From: Rusavskia elegans
Lineage: Eukaryota > Ascomycota > Lecanoromycetes > Teloschistales > Teloschistaceae
NCBI GenBank assembly: GCA_011316305.1
Contig: SAUG01000124.1
Location: 62,001 to 126,000 of the forward strand
Length of the DNA stretch: 64,000 nt
Reading direction: 5' to 3'
Positions 35,263 through 48,474 of the stretch are shown piece by piece. Both the position numbers and the translations under genes were made by a program. The stretch's first letter is position 1. Each line of letters starts with the position of its first letter. The notes below the pieces were generated by a model. The model made no database searches and was not told the DNA's origin. It saw only the letters and a list, made by a program, of their open reading frames with translations.

Positions 35263-36855
35263 GCTATTATTAAAGCTATAACTAGCTTTTTTGATTTTTT
35301 AACTAGTTAGTATTACTAGGATTATTTTTTATTATATTAACGATAGGCTTTTTTAACGACCGGTTACTATTACTATAAAAGTTATTAGACCTCCGATTAT
35401 TTTAATTTTAGTTCTAGTTTTTAGAGTAACTTTTAAACTAATAATCTATACTATTATAAATAAAGTAAATATTAGATTTATTATCCCGTTTATATTCTCT
35501 AGAATTATTATTACTAATATTAAAAGTATTTTTTCTACCGACGCTATTCCGATAATCCGACTATTCTATAATTGGTTTTCCCGGTTCCGGTTTTCGAATC
35601 TTTAAAAATTTCCTTTACTATACGGAAATAGATAAAATCTATTAATAGAAAAATTCTACTATTAATCCGGTATTATTTTATCTATATTTTTCTATCGAGT
35701 AATCTAAATTATTTATTTATTATAATTGAAATCTTTTAATTTTATATTTTAAATATATATAATACGCTATAATTCCGGATAAATTTTAAAAAAAAAAAAA
35801 TCGAATACTATTTTTCCGATAAAGGAAATAGTTAGATTTTAAATAATATAAAGAAATTATAGAATTCTAGAATATTCTAGTTTTTATTTTAGATTATACG
35901 AAAATATTTTATCGCGGTATCTAATAAACGAGATTTAGAATTAATAGTAAAATTTAAAAAAAAGTTTATAAATTTATTCTATAATATATTATTAAAGGTA
36001 TTTTTATTAATAAAAGATTCCTTTTTTTCGAGCTAACGGCTTAATTTCTAACTTTTAATAAAGTTCTAAATCTATCGAATTTAATCTATATAGATAGATA
36101 AAGTATTAGATTTATAGAACTAATTTCTATAGAATTCGACCTATTTATAGTAATTTTTAAAGGTTATTTTATTACCGTATTTTTTAGATTCTTTAATTTT
36201 AAGTTTTAACGAAGTTTATAGCGCTCGCGAAGGCTTAATAGCTAGTTTAAAAAAAAGTTAATTATTATTTAGAATATAATTTAAATCTATTATACGGAAA
36301 GCCTCTACTCTATAGTATATCTTTAAAAAAATCTTTTTCTTTACTACTATTTAAATTTCTAAAACTCGAAACTTTTTATTATTATCGGAATTATCGCTAT
36401 TATTTCTATTATTATTTAGATTATTACTACTATTAGACGGCTAACTAGAATTAGAACTTCTAGAAGTAAAAATTTCTAAAGAAATATTTCTATTAGATTA
36501 TAACTAACTATTAGATAGCTATTATTAATAGATTTAGCTGCCGGAAATAATATAGTCTACCGATATACTAATAATAAAACTACTATAAAATTCCGATTAG
36601 GTTCTTTAAATTATAGAAAATAAACCAAAGTTTTCTTTATCGGATATTTTTAATATAGGCGGATTATATTCTTTAAATTAATCTATAATATCTATAATCT
36701 ACGGTTTAATAGTTTTAGTACTAATTTAGAATAGTTTTATCTAAAGTACTTTACTATAGCTATAACTACTATAAATATTATATATCGATATTAATATAGT
36801 TATACTATAAATAATATATACCGAACTAAAAATATTTAAATTAATAAATTAAAAT

Positions 36856-37095
36856 TATAAAATAGATATATTTCTAAAATAGTATATAATTATAGACTAG
36901 ATAAAAAATATATTATAGAACTAATTTATATTCTAGAAGGACTAGAGTATAGTCTAGTAATAAAAGAAAAGAAAAAAGCGGGAAAGAATCGAGATCCGAC
37001 GCGCTAGCGACGCTTTAGCGACTAGACGGCGAGCCTCGTCTCCAAGCGTCCCAATCATATCTCCAAGACCTATGTGACGCGTCTGGCGCTTCACA
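36856..37095 (-). repeat. 5' LTR of gypsy element 1
   Basis: This is the partner of the 27484-27723 LTR. The inner ~120 bp are AT-shifted, whereas the outer part from about 36980 on is GC-rich and looks unmutated (GATCCGACGCGCTAGCGACG and onward). The same sequence, inverted and mutated, recurs at 45488. Confidence 0.9.
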
Positions 37096-37186
37096 GTTAC
37101 AAGTACCACAGGCTTGGGTTACGGGCGGCTTCCAAGCAGGAGGGAATATATAGGTAGGGCGTGGCGGCAGGCCGAACCTTTTGTAT

Positions 37187-38260
37187 TTATTCCCAAGGTA
37201 ATGGAAAGATATATGATCTGCCCATCAAAGGCTGCATCGCCAGGGCTTCAGCCGGAAGCGATAAGCGATCATGAAGGAAAACGCCTCGCGCGGCAAATGA
37301 AACATGTACAGTCGTATTCAAAACTCTGAAGTTTCAAACGGGATCGAATTGGATAATAGATATTTAATTTAACTACAAATTAAAATTTTGATTCAACATT
37401 TATAATAATTTTTAATTATTTTAAAAAAGATAATTGAAAAAGCCAGTTAAATCCAAGTTCGTTGTAGGATTTGTTATAGATTGCCCAGCCCGACCCCACC
37501 TGGAACTTCAGGGTTTTGAATACGACTGTATTTGATCGAACGCCACGATTGTCTGATCACATTTTTTACACCATCGCATTACTCTGTCCCTCTACAACTG
37601 CCATCGCCCCCTTACAAATCCCTTTCTGCTATCTCAGAGTCCATATTTACCTCCCACAGTAAGTATTAAAACCCTGTTCGGCTCCTATACCCGCCTTCAA
37701 TGAGTCTCCCTCCACCGCGTTTGTCTTGTTCGTCTCCGATTGGATTTGTCGTTTTATGCGCTGGAATGCAAATTTCACAACAGTCTTCTGGAATACCTTA
37801 CTTCTTATATCTATGTCTGCCTTTTCCCGAAGCTACTGCACATAAGTCACAGCTTTTGCAAACGACGGTTGTTATAGCTCCATATCTTAGTCAGTCCAGG
37901 CTTGTGTGTTAGATCTACTTGTCATGGATACCGACCCTATGCGCTTTCAAGAATTCCATCAGAGCGTTTTGCATGGTCCGATAACGAAGTTTTTGGAAGC
38001 CTACATCCGGCTCTTGCTTCACAATCTTTACACAACGGTAACACTTTAACGACGCTTGAGTTATCAATTGCTTTGTCAGATACACTCTTTCAGATTTTCC
38101 GAAAATCGAATGGTTCAGACTAATCCAATAATACAGGGTAGACCGTAGGACTCTTATCTGCGGCTCCCTCCGATCGTCGTCTACCGAGTTCTCAATACAA
38201 TCTTGTCAGTACCTAAGAGACAACAAACTCTCACCAGCAACTAGCAAGGATATCGGCAGG
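37187..38260. other. Intergenic region between block 1 and the sirtuin gene
   Basis: About 1.07 kb. An AT-rich patch (37345-37445) is followed by ordinary composition with pyrimidine-rich stretches (37590-37720), likely leader or promoter of the sirtuin gene. Small open frames at 37700-38123 have no recognisable domain. Confidence 0.35.
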
Positions 38261-39656
<1,396 letters not shown>

Positions 39657-40083
39657 ATACTGGCCAAACGCCGTGAACACGAGCACCAGCACGCAACTTC
39701 TGGTAATTTGGGAGAATGAGCCCATAACATACCCAAGATCGCCAGGAAGGAACGTACTGCGTCAAGTCAGAGAGGGCCGCGCCTTCTAGATTGGATTGAT
39801 CAACGTGTACGAGGCCCTGCCGCTCTTACTGTCTCCACATAAATAGACCAAGGCTATATGACTTTGCATTTTTGTGTCTACCACACTTGTGTCTTGATTT
39901 CATCACTACCCCATCCGTTCTGACGCATCCACACTCGCTGTCTTATATGCAAGCTTAGCACTTTCATTTCTTACGTTGCTGCATTGTTGATTATCGATGT
40001 CCTCTATCATTATCTTATGACCCAACGCTTCTTCACGTGAAGATTACGACCACCATTCGCCAGACAGGCTGCATCTTGCGGCC
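39657..40083. other. Intergenic region HST2-kinase
   Basis: This 427 bp holds the 3' end of the sirtuin gene and the promoter of the kinase gene. No other feature was recognised. Confidence 0.35.
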
Positions 40084-43000
40084 ATGCCCGACAAGCAGAC
40101 AAGAGAGGGTCGTTGGAGTTCCCGCGGCTTTTTCGGGCTCAGGGCCAGTCACAGGAGGAATGGTCCCGAGAAGCCCAGTCAAAGATTCGGCGACGCTGCT
40201 GTCGATTCTAGAGAGCCTGACGATCGGCCCCGGAAAGCCTTGAGCACTTCACAAGCTGGCAGTGCCTCATCGAACACCGCTGAAAAGCTTCGGCGCCATG
40301 GATCTAGGCTTCTTTCGATCATTCGGTTGCATGGAAGCACCGGTGAACGAGGAAGTACCGGTAAGTCAAAACTCCTGAGCTTACTCCGAATACAGGAAAT
40401 CCGGGTTAACGCCTTAAAGACATCGAAACATCACCCCTCAGGTTGCCGTCTTTCGCGTCCTCGGAGCCGGTCGAAGAAGCAGCTACTACAAGCAGGAATA
40501 CCGTTGCAATAAGCAAGACTGTTGTGCTACACCGTGACACATCCGAATCGGTTCAGAGTCTCTCGAGCGAAGCCCATTCCGACACGCATCTTTTGGCTGT
40601 TGATGGACTTCATCCATTCGCTCCGTCGAGAAACCGCCAGCAAGTGGCCATTGAATCCTTGCATAAGCAGAAAGATCAAGTAGACCTCCGAAAGAGCAGA
40701 TCTATCCCTGGCATAAGCCACCAGCTGACCCACAAACTCTCCGATACCTTTGCTACCCCTACAGTCGTTCACCGCCCTAATCTCCAAACACATCCAAGTA
40801 TCCAATCCCTACTTGACCAGCCGGCTTCTGGTGTTCAAGATACCGAAAAGCCCGTGGCTCAATCAAGCACTGACCCATCAAGCCATGCGAACAGCAGCGG
40901 TGCCTTTATATGGAGCCGGTCCACAGGGAAGACGTCCTTGAGCTCCAATAAAGCTTCCTTACATGGTCCAAAGAACAAAGACAGGAGTGAACGTCCCGAG
41001 AGATTCATGAATCAAGGGACCGTGGGACTCAACCATGGTGAGGTCCGCGAAGGTTCGCTGACACCTATAGAAGAAAGTCCCCAGGTTGTATCACCTACAG
41101 TTATCACGGTGGAATCGGCAGCGAATGCGAAGATCTTCTTTGAGATGTACTTTGATGCATTGTTGTCTGCGCAGAAGTGCCCACGTTCCCTCAGACGCCA
41201 TGAACTGGAGAACCGCCTTCACGCGGAAGCGTTCACGGCAGAGCAACGCCAGCACGAAAGGGCTCTTTGGGCACTCCAGGAAAGCGACCAACTTCGACAG
41301 ACAAGGGCTTTGAAGAGTAGAGCTAACGCGACAACAATGCGTTCTGGGGTGGCGGTGGCGGGTTTCGATGTTGTCAAGGTTCTCGGCAAAGGCAGCTTCG
41401 GCGTGGTCAGATTAGTCCGCCAGCGCGATTCGACCCTGGAAGAACAACCTTTCCAGAATCCGGTGGCTTCGCCTCCCTCGTCCTGGAGGCAACTGCCTCG
41501 GGAAGACCTGACGAATCGCAAAATGTCTACTATCGAGATTCTTCGGTCAAGTCTGGACAGCCAACGAGCCTCTCAGCGGCGTGGCGTTCGAAGGGCTAAG
41601 CGGGAAGTTTATGCAATGAAGGTCATACGTAAGTCAGATATGCTGCGTAATTCCCAAGAAGGCCACCTTCGTGCAGAGCGGGACTTCCTCGTTGCTTCCG
41701 AAAAATCGAGGTGGGTCGTACCGCTCATTGCGAGCTTCCAGGACATCACCAACCTTTACCTGGTCATGGAGTACATGGTGGGTGGAGACTTTCTGGGTCT
41801 CCTTTTCCGCAAGGATGTCTTGAAAGAGAAAAAAGCACGGTGGTATGTCGCAGAGATGATTCTGTGTGTCGAAGAGGCGCACCGCCTCCATTGGATCCAC
41901 AGAGATGTCAAACCGGACAATTTCCTCATATCGGCATCCGGTCACCTGAAGATCTCGGATTTTGGGTTAGCCTTCGATGGCCATTGGACTCATGACCAGA
42001 GCTTCTTTAACAATCATCGGCAATTACTGATGGAGAAACTTGGAATCACAGTTGAGGGTGACTCTCTAGATCGAAAGGAGGGAGCACAGATCGCCGCGGG
42101 AATGGCTCTAGCAAATGCCATCACTGGACGCAAAGGTCGACGCCCGACCCCACAGTCAGATGGGCCAGGCGAGAACGAGCAGATCCTGCAGTGGCGAAAT
42201 AGATGTTGCAACAGGAAGTTAGCCCGGAGCGTCGTTGGCACCAGCCAGTACATGGCCCCTGAGGTCATTCGAGGCGAACTCTACGATGGCCGCTGTGACT
42301 GGTGGAGTATCGGTATTATACTTTACGAGGTAGCTGTCTTCGTCCCCACTCACTGTGGCTGGTTCTGACTCTGAGTGTCTCAAAGTGTCTCTACGGCTAT
42401 ACTCCGTTCGTCTGCGAGAACCGACACGACACCAAGATAAAGATCCTTGTAAAATCTCGTCTCTGCTTCACCGCTGAGACATGCTAACAGCGTTAGAACA
42501 ACGCGACGACCCTCAAATTCCCGTCCGAGAAAGATATCGACCGGAAGGAAAAGATATCTTACGAAGCCATGGATCTGATCAACAGCCTTCTCCAAGAGAA
42601 GGAGCACCGCCTCTGTTCGAAGCAGTACAGGCAGAATGATTACCATCTTTCTCGCCTTGGCCCTGGTCATTTGATCTCAACCCGTGCAGACAAGCAGTCG
42701 CAGGATTATCAAGGACATTTTGTTTATGCGAACGATGCGGCCGACATCAAGTCCCATTCGTTCTTCCACGGCCTATCATGGGAACGTTTGCATCTCTCCA
42801 GACCACCTTTCGTTCCCGATGTCAAAGGTCGAGATGACACCAAGTATTTTGACGAAGAAGAGCCTGTGAGCGACGTGGACGACACTTCAACGACAGGCAG
42901 CAGGGTGGGTCACGATGCCTACGCCGAAGCTCCCCGAAACGTGGCAGCAGCCATCGTCACCACCCAGCTTGACGGTGCGCATGGCCTTCAAACTACCACG

Positions 43001-43261
43001 ATTGCGCGTGGCTTTGGAGATGATGGTAGCCCGAGCCTGCGGCCACGAGACAACACAGCCAAATCCGCGAAACCCAAAGAGAAGAAAAGACCTCGGGACC
43101 GAGTATTGAGAGATAAGGAGGTCGGTCGAACGGTTCTGGAAATGCGAAAGAAAGCTGCCTTCCTTGGCTACACCTACCGAAGGCCGAAGTCAATTGTGTA
43201 CGATGACGAACGAGGCAGGCAGGCTCATAGTCGCAGGACCAAGTTACCCAGTATAAACTGA
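40084..43261 (+). CDS. NDR/LATS-family AGC serine/threonine kinase
   Basis: Exons 40084-40360, 40420-42329, 42386-42448 and 42497-43261 (introns 59, 56 and 48 nt) give 1004 residues. The first ~310 are disordered and Ser-rich. A MOB-binding N-terminal regulatory helix region follows (NAKIFFEMYFDALL to HELENRLHAEAF). The kinase domain shows LGKGSFG (414-420), YAMKVIRKSDMLRN, HRD (586-588), DFG (606-608), SVVGTSQYMAPEV (from S696) and LYGYTPFVCENRHDTKIKIL. The C-terminal hydrophobic motif FLGYTY (972-977) is of the NDR type. About 60 extra residues sit between the glycine loop and the catalytic lysine, and the DFG-APE segment is long. It is probably not the COT1/Orb6 or Dbf2 orthologue but a further fungal NDR kinase, as far as I can judge. 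The first acceptor (CTTAAAG/ACATC) was chosen because the later CAG breaks the frame. Confidence 0.87.
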
Positions 43262-43870
43262 TGTTCCAACCAGCACTCGGTAAGAGGTGAGTATTCCTTG
43301 CTGCCGAGTTCTATCCGATTGAGTCTGCGATGGGGAAGGCTGTTGGGGTAGTAGCAACATCGGGCTTGTTTTGCGCTTTGCTGGTCTTGTAGGTAGTTGC
43401 AGTCCGAATGAAGCTTTCAGATTCCCACCACAGAGAACGTCTCGCTCATCAACTGCACTATCGAAAGCCATACCGCAGCCGGGAGAAATCACGTCGAAAA
43501 CTCGGAGCAATCCGCAACCCTTTTAGATCTGTAAGCGTCTCGTAGAGCCTTCTTGATTGGGATTTTGCTACCCTCTTGAATACTTGACAGCTCCTCGCCC
43601 AAGACGGAATCATGTCAAAAAAGAAATCAATCGTAATTACACATTACTATTTCAGCTATTATAAGGAGACAGCCCTGTCCCGCGGCAATACCTATGTTCA
43701 CCCACACGAAGCGGCGTTCTTCCCTCATGTGGCCTGCGGACGAGCATTTGCCACGTCGGCCCATACCGTAATGAAAGGCATCCACGAACGCCAAACCATG
43801 AAGCAGAACTATTCTATACCCAAGCCCAATATAAGTTACAGCTCTATGTCGTTGCATCGATGTCGTAGTG
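43262..43870. other. Convergent intergenic region kinase/WSC gene
   Basis: This 609 bp lies between two convergent genes. A 95-codon open frame (43612-43896, +) overlaps the WSC gene end on the other strand, has no domain and is probably spurious. Confidence 0.4.
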
Positions 43871-44597
43871 TTATGAAAGGATCAAGCTGCTTATGAGCCA
43901 AAGCCCGATGATGGAGATCGAACAAGGCAGATTGTGCGAAGGTGTAAGCTCGGTGGCGAAGGACTTTGCGCCGGGAATCCGATTGTACATGGTGAGACTG
44001 CCCAACATCATCAGCGTTATGTGCTCGGATGAAGCCTCCATCATGACAAGACCCACGTCAAAGAACCACCGCATATTTGAGTATTGTTCCCTATGCAGCC
44101 AAGGTTGCATTGCGACTCGGGAATCTTTTGAGACAGGGGGTTCAAGCTCAGGGCGCACCAACACTGCAGAAGGCCGAGTCAGACAAGAGCGCTGGCGGTG
44201 GATAGTCAGGTGGTAGATTGGGATGGGGCATGACGGACCTCGCGACCATATTCGAGTCCCGCGTACTGCTTCTCGCCGCAAAATTTCAAGCATCGCTGCA
44301 CGGTCATTGTGTCGGTTGCGTTCTGCGAGTCATTCTTAGCCTTTTGCCCCGTAGACCAAGGATGATGGCATGTTGATTGTCGTGAAGATATACCATCGAT
44401 CCATCCGCCAGGGCTCTGCGATTACCGGTGGAGGAGTCGCCGGTCGTCTCGTTGTAGCATCCCAGATAGGTATATGTCGAAGTGCCCGGGACGACGGCTG
44501 CAAAAGAGCCCGCTGGAGAAGCTGCTGAGGTTGATGAGGATTGACAGTTGACTGCTGCAGTGAAAAGAGCGGCTACCGCAACGAAGAGGACACGCAT
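43871..44597 (-). CDS. Small secreted WSC-domain protein
   Basis: Four exons on the minus strand (44597-44394, 44334-44239, 44163-44057, 43997-43871; introns 59, 75 and 59 nt) give 177 residues. A signal peptide (MRVLFVAVAALFTAAVNCQ) and a Ser/Ala-rich linker precede one WSC domain. The domain runs from YTYLGCYNE and RALADGSM, then over the junction to MTVQRCLKFCGEKQYAGLEY, CWCALSLNP, CNLGCIGNNTQICGG and LTMYN, with the cysteine pattern of the family. WSC domains are thought to bind cell-wall glycans. The C-terminus is hydrophobic (SISIIGLWLISSLILS), which could be a membrane or GPI-attachment signal. Exon joins were inferred from the domain pattern, as the raw frames look like unrelated pieces. 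The last exon is least certain. The gene ends about 130 bp from AT-rich block 2 at its 5' side. Confidence 0.75.
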
Positions 44598-45487
44598 TGG
44601 AGATAGGATATTGATGCGTCCTTTGCGCTTGAGGTGGTTGAAATGAATGATGGTAGCAGTTGTCTCAGGTTTATCAGACCACCGGACGCTAGCCGGATAG
44701 GCATGCAATCCTCGCCGGAGGTCTAAAAGAGTTATATACCTTTAGTACCGTTTAAACCTTCTAGGCTAAAGTAACTATTTATACTATCTTTCTAGTCTAA
44801 AATCTAAAATCTAAAATATTACGATTATAATTTAAAAAATCCAGAAAATTAAAATTAAAACAACGAATATAATATAAATATATTTTTTTAAATCTAATAT
44901 ATAAATTTCGATTATTCGAATTTAATAATATTATCCGAAATTAATCGATTTTTTTTCAAAATTAAAACGAAATATAATAATTTAGTCAATAATTTAATTA
45001 TATTTTTAAATTTAAATCGAAAACGACGATTTTAAATAAATAATACGAATTAGAATATAATAAATATATTTATTATACGTTTTGACGTTAGAGTAAAAAT
45101 ATTTGACGTAATTTATTTTTTAATTTTAAAATATAACAATATTCGAAATAAAAAAGTAAATAATTTATAATAAAAAACGTTTTTATATATATTTTTATAT
45201 CGTTAATATATATCTTTGACGACGTTATTATATAATTTTTTCAATCGAATAAAGATTCGACGATAATGAATTTAATAGTTATATTTTATTATTTTTATAA
45301 CTTTTATCGAAATTTTTTAAATTGTTTTCTAAAAATTTATATTATATACGAACCATATTATTATAAATCTATTATAAAAAATTGAAATAAATCTAATATA
45401 CGCGAAAAAAATCAAATAAATTATATATTTTTTAATATTTTTTATTTCGATTTTAAAAAACGATAAAAGATATTTTTATTACTAAAT
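44598..45487. other. Border into AT-rich block 2; unassigned RIP-mutated DNA
   Basis: Ordinary composition ends near 44725. The next ~760 bp are strongly AT-rich without readable frames and do not match the gypsy LTR that starts at 45488. It is presumably an older repeat or degraded spacer. Confidence 0.4.
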
Positions 45488-48466
45488 TGTAAACGTTAAA
45501 CGCGTTATATAGATTTTAGAAATATAATTAAAACGTTTGGAAACGAAATTCGCCGTCTAGTTACTATAACGTCGTTACTCGTTAATATATCGAATTTCGA
45601 TTCTTTTTCGTTTTCTGTTTTTTTATATAGATAAACTATATTCTAATTTCTTTAAAATATAAACAAATATTATAATATTTCTATTATTTAATCGATAATT
45701 ATATTTTATTTTAAAACTACTATCTTTTTTTCATTTTTAATTATTAATTTAAATATTTTTAATTCGGTATATATTATTTATTAAATAATATATCGATTTT
45801 AAAAATTGATAATAGTAGTAATTATAGCTAAAAAAGAATATTTCAAATAGATTCTAAACTATATTAAAATCAAAATATTTAAAAATAGTAATATTATTCG
45901 AAGTTTATAAACTAGTTTAAAAATCCGTCTATTTTATTAACGTTCGCTAAAAAAATTTCGATTATTTTCTATTATTTAAAAAAGCTAATCGAATTTTTAT
46001 AATAATTTGATTATCGCTAATATATTAGAAAACTATATTATTTTCGGCTGCTAAATTTACTAATATTAAATAAATAATCTAATAGAAATACTTTTTTTAA
46101 AAAAATTTCAAATTAATTTTTTAATAGTAATAATAATCCGACTATTTCAAATAATAGAAATAATAACGATAATTATAATAACATTGATAAAAATTTCGAA
46201 TTTTAAAAATAAAAATAATAGTAAAAAACTTTTTTTTAAAATATATTATAAAATAAAGACTTTCTATATAATAGATTCGGATTAAATTTAAATATCGATT
46301 ATTTTAATATAGACTAGCTAATATATAGCCGCGATTACTATCAACTTTATTAAAATTTAAAATTAAAAATCTAAAAAGTATAGAAATAAAATAATCTTTC
46401 AAAAATATAATAAATAGTTCGATTTTTATAAAAACTAATTTTATAAATTATATAGATTAGCTTCGATAGATTTAAAACTTTATTAAAAAATAAAAATTGA
46501 ATTTTTAGTTCGAATAAAATAAATTTTTTATTTAATAGAGGTAATTTTAATAGTATATTATAAAATAAATTTATCGGTTTTCTTTAATATTTAACTATCG
46601 ATTCTAAATAACTTTTATTAAATACTATAGCGAAATATCTTTATATAATTCTGATAAAAACTAAAATATTTTAAAATTTTACAACTTTTTTATATTACTA
46701 AAAATTTAGTTATTTTCTTTATCGAAAAAATAATATTCGAATTTTTTTTTTAAAAATATTTTCGGATTTATAACGTACTATATATATTTATAAAATATAA
46801 TTAAAAGATTTTAACTATTAAAAATAAATTGTTTAAACTATTTAGTAAAGAAATATAAATAAAACGATATTAGATTAATAGTAGAATTTTTCTTTGAAAA
46901 GATTCTATCCGCTTGTATATAAATAAAAAGAATTTTTAAAAGTTTTTTAAATAAAGAAATCGAAAAGGCCGATTATAAAATAATCGGAATAACGTTAATA
47001 GAAAAAATATTCCTGGTATTAAAAATAACAATTTTAAATAATATAAAAATTACAATAAAATTAGTATTTAAGATAAATATTATAGTATAGATTATTAGTT
47101 TAAAAACTATTTCTAAAACTAAAAAAATAATATTAAAAATTCAAAGTCGACTAGTTTTTTTTAATAATAATAATAATAGATCTTTAAAAAAGTCTATAGT
47201 TACCGCGATTAAATATAATTCTATTAATATTAATTAGTTCAATAATCAAAGAAATTAGTTAAAACTCCGATAATAGTTTAGAATAAATATATTAAAATAC
47301 GAATCGGCTTCCTAATAAAAATATTTATCGAATTACTAGTAAACAAATTATAATAGAATTAAGTATTTCTAGATTTTAATTTTTATTATTTTATTATTTT
47401 ATAATCTCTTGTTATTTAATACGATCTAATATCTTTGTAAAAAATAGTATTTTTATTATTTTATATACTTTTTTCATATTTGATTAACCGTCGATTCCGT
47501 AAACAATTTTAGAAGATAAAATAACTATTTTTTAATAGATTAAATATTAATATTCTATCTATTATAAAATATTTAATTGAAATTAAATAATAATCAATAG
47601 TTGAAACCAATAGAAAATATATATATCGAGATCTAATATTTTAGATGTAATAAATAAATATAATATTATTTTAAATATATTTATTTTAAATTATATATAT
47701 AAAATAATAGTTTTAAAATCAAAATAATAGCGATTTTCGATTTATAATAATAAAATATATAATACTGAAATTGGTTTAAAATAGTTTATCTATTTTAATA
47801 TCGATATACCGATAGTTATATATATATATATATATATATATTATTTAGGTTTTTTTTTAATTTTAATATTCGATAAACTAGTAATTCGATAAGTAAATCA
47901 AACGTTAATATAATGATATTGAATATACGATATTAATATTAATATTTTAATTTAAATAATATTAATATCGATTTTTTAATATTTAAATTTAAATTTATTT
48001 AGTAATTTATCGTATTTTATTAAAATCTTTATAGATAAATATATCTTGTAGTTATCGCTTTTTCTATTTCTTTTTTTACTAATAATATAAATCTAAAATC
48101 TTTTATATACGTATATCATCTTTCGCTATAGCTATAAAATCCCTAGATAGTATTATTTATCTTATAATATTTTTTTTTATCTATTTCTATAAACTTCGAC
48201 TATTTCGTTATAATTAAAGAAATCTATATCGACTATAATAAAAATCTCTTTTTTATCGTTTTTAAAACGCGCTATTCGACCTTTCTATATCTTTTTATTT
48301 TAATCGATCGGAAAAAGTTTCTAGTTATAGTAATTAGTATATTAACTAGCGATCTTTTAAAAATTATATAAACTAAAAAGTGTTTTAATAATTTAATAAA
48401 GTATTTAGATATAAATTATATAATAATTATATCCGAGACGATAAATGTAGATAATAATTTCGTAGT
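45488..48466 (+). mobile_element. Truncated copy 2 of the Ty3/gypsy family, opposite orientation
   Basis: It begins with a mutated LTR (45488 to about 45715) that aligns to the reverse complement of 36856-37095; TGTAAACG...CGCCGTCTAGTTAC and TTCGATTCTTTTTCG are diagnostic. The following sequence matches the reverse complement of gypsy element 1 just inside its 5' LTR (for example TTAATTCGGTATATATTATT at about 45755-45774), and then its gag zone around 46.4-46.6 kb. No pol motif or second LTR was found before the next insertion at 48475, so the copy looks truncated. Right boundary is approximate. Confidence 0.75.
47817..47840. repeat. TA microsatellite
   Basis: Twelve consecutive TA units within the RIP-mutated block. 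Confidence 0.9.
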
Positions 48467-48474
48467 ATAGTAGA

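Larger units (their letters stand above)
27484..37095 (-). mobile_element. Full-length RIP-mutated Ty3/gypsy LTR retrotransposon
   Basis: Two direct repeats of exactly 240 bp (27484-27723 and 36856-37095) bound the element. Both flanks carry GTTAC (27479-27483 and 37096-37100), a 5 bp target duplication. LTR ends read TGTAAAG...CTTCACA in their least mutated copies. Pol is on the minus strand, so the 5' LTR is the right-hand one. Decayed gag lies about 35.6-36.7 kb. Reverse transcriptase is at 33.2-33.65 kb, RNase H around 32.1 kb, and integrase is expected at 31-31.8 kb, the Ty3/gypsy order. No open frame survives: CpA to TpA change has produced stops throughout. Three later small insertions total about 1.25 kb, leaving roughly 8.4 kb of original element. 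Confidence 0.92.
27132..37178. mobile_element. Small TIR element split by a gypsy insertion
   Basis: Inverted arms lie outside the gypsy element: left 27132-27186 and right 37110-37178. They share CGGCCTGCCGCCACGCCCTA and TGGAAGCCGCCCGTAACCC (read on plus at left, on minus at right). The right arm has about 13 extra bases between these blocks. Without the gypsy insertion (27484-37100) the element would be about 430 bp. Its immediate flanks are GTCTGTAT on the left and TTTTGTAT on the right, a possible 8 bp target duplication with two mismatches. The left interior holds a short tandem run of ATACCGCA-like units (27193-27222). It is too small to code for a transposase. Confidence 0.65.

Noticed and set aside
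28000..36800. Centromere or mitochondrial DNA inferred from extreme AT content
   Set aside because: Gypsy LTRs, target duplication and mutated RT/RNase H motifs explain block 1; block 2 could still be pericentromeric, but nothing in the sequence shows it.
27132..37178. Reading the GC-rich inverted arms around the gypsy element as its own ends
   Set aside because: The LTRs with TGTAAAG/CTTCACA ends and the GTTAC duplication lie inside these arms, so the arms belong to the pre-existing target element.
43612..43896. 94-residue plus-strand protein
   Set aside because: No domain; overlaps the end of the WSC gene on the other strand and lies in a convergent 3' spacer.
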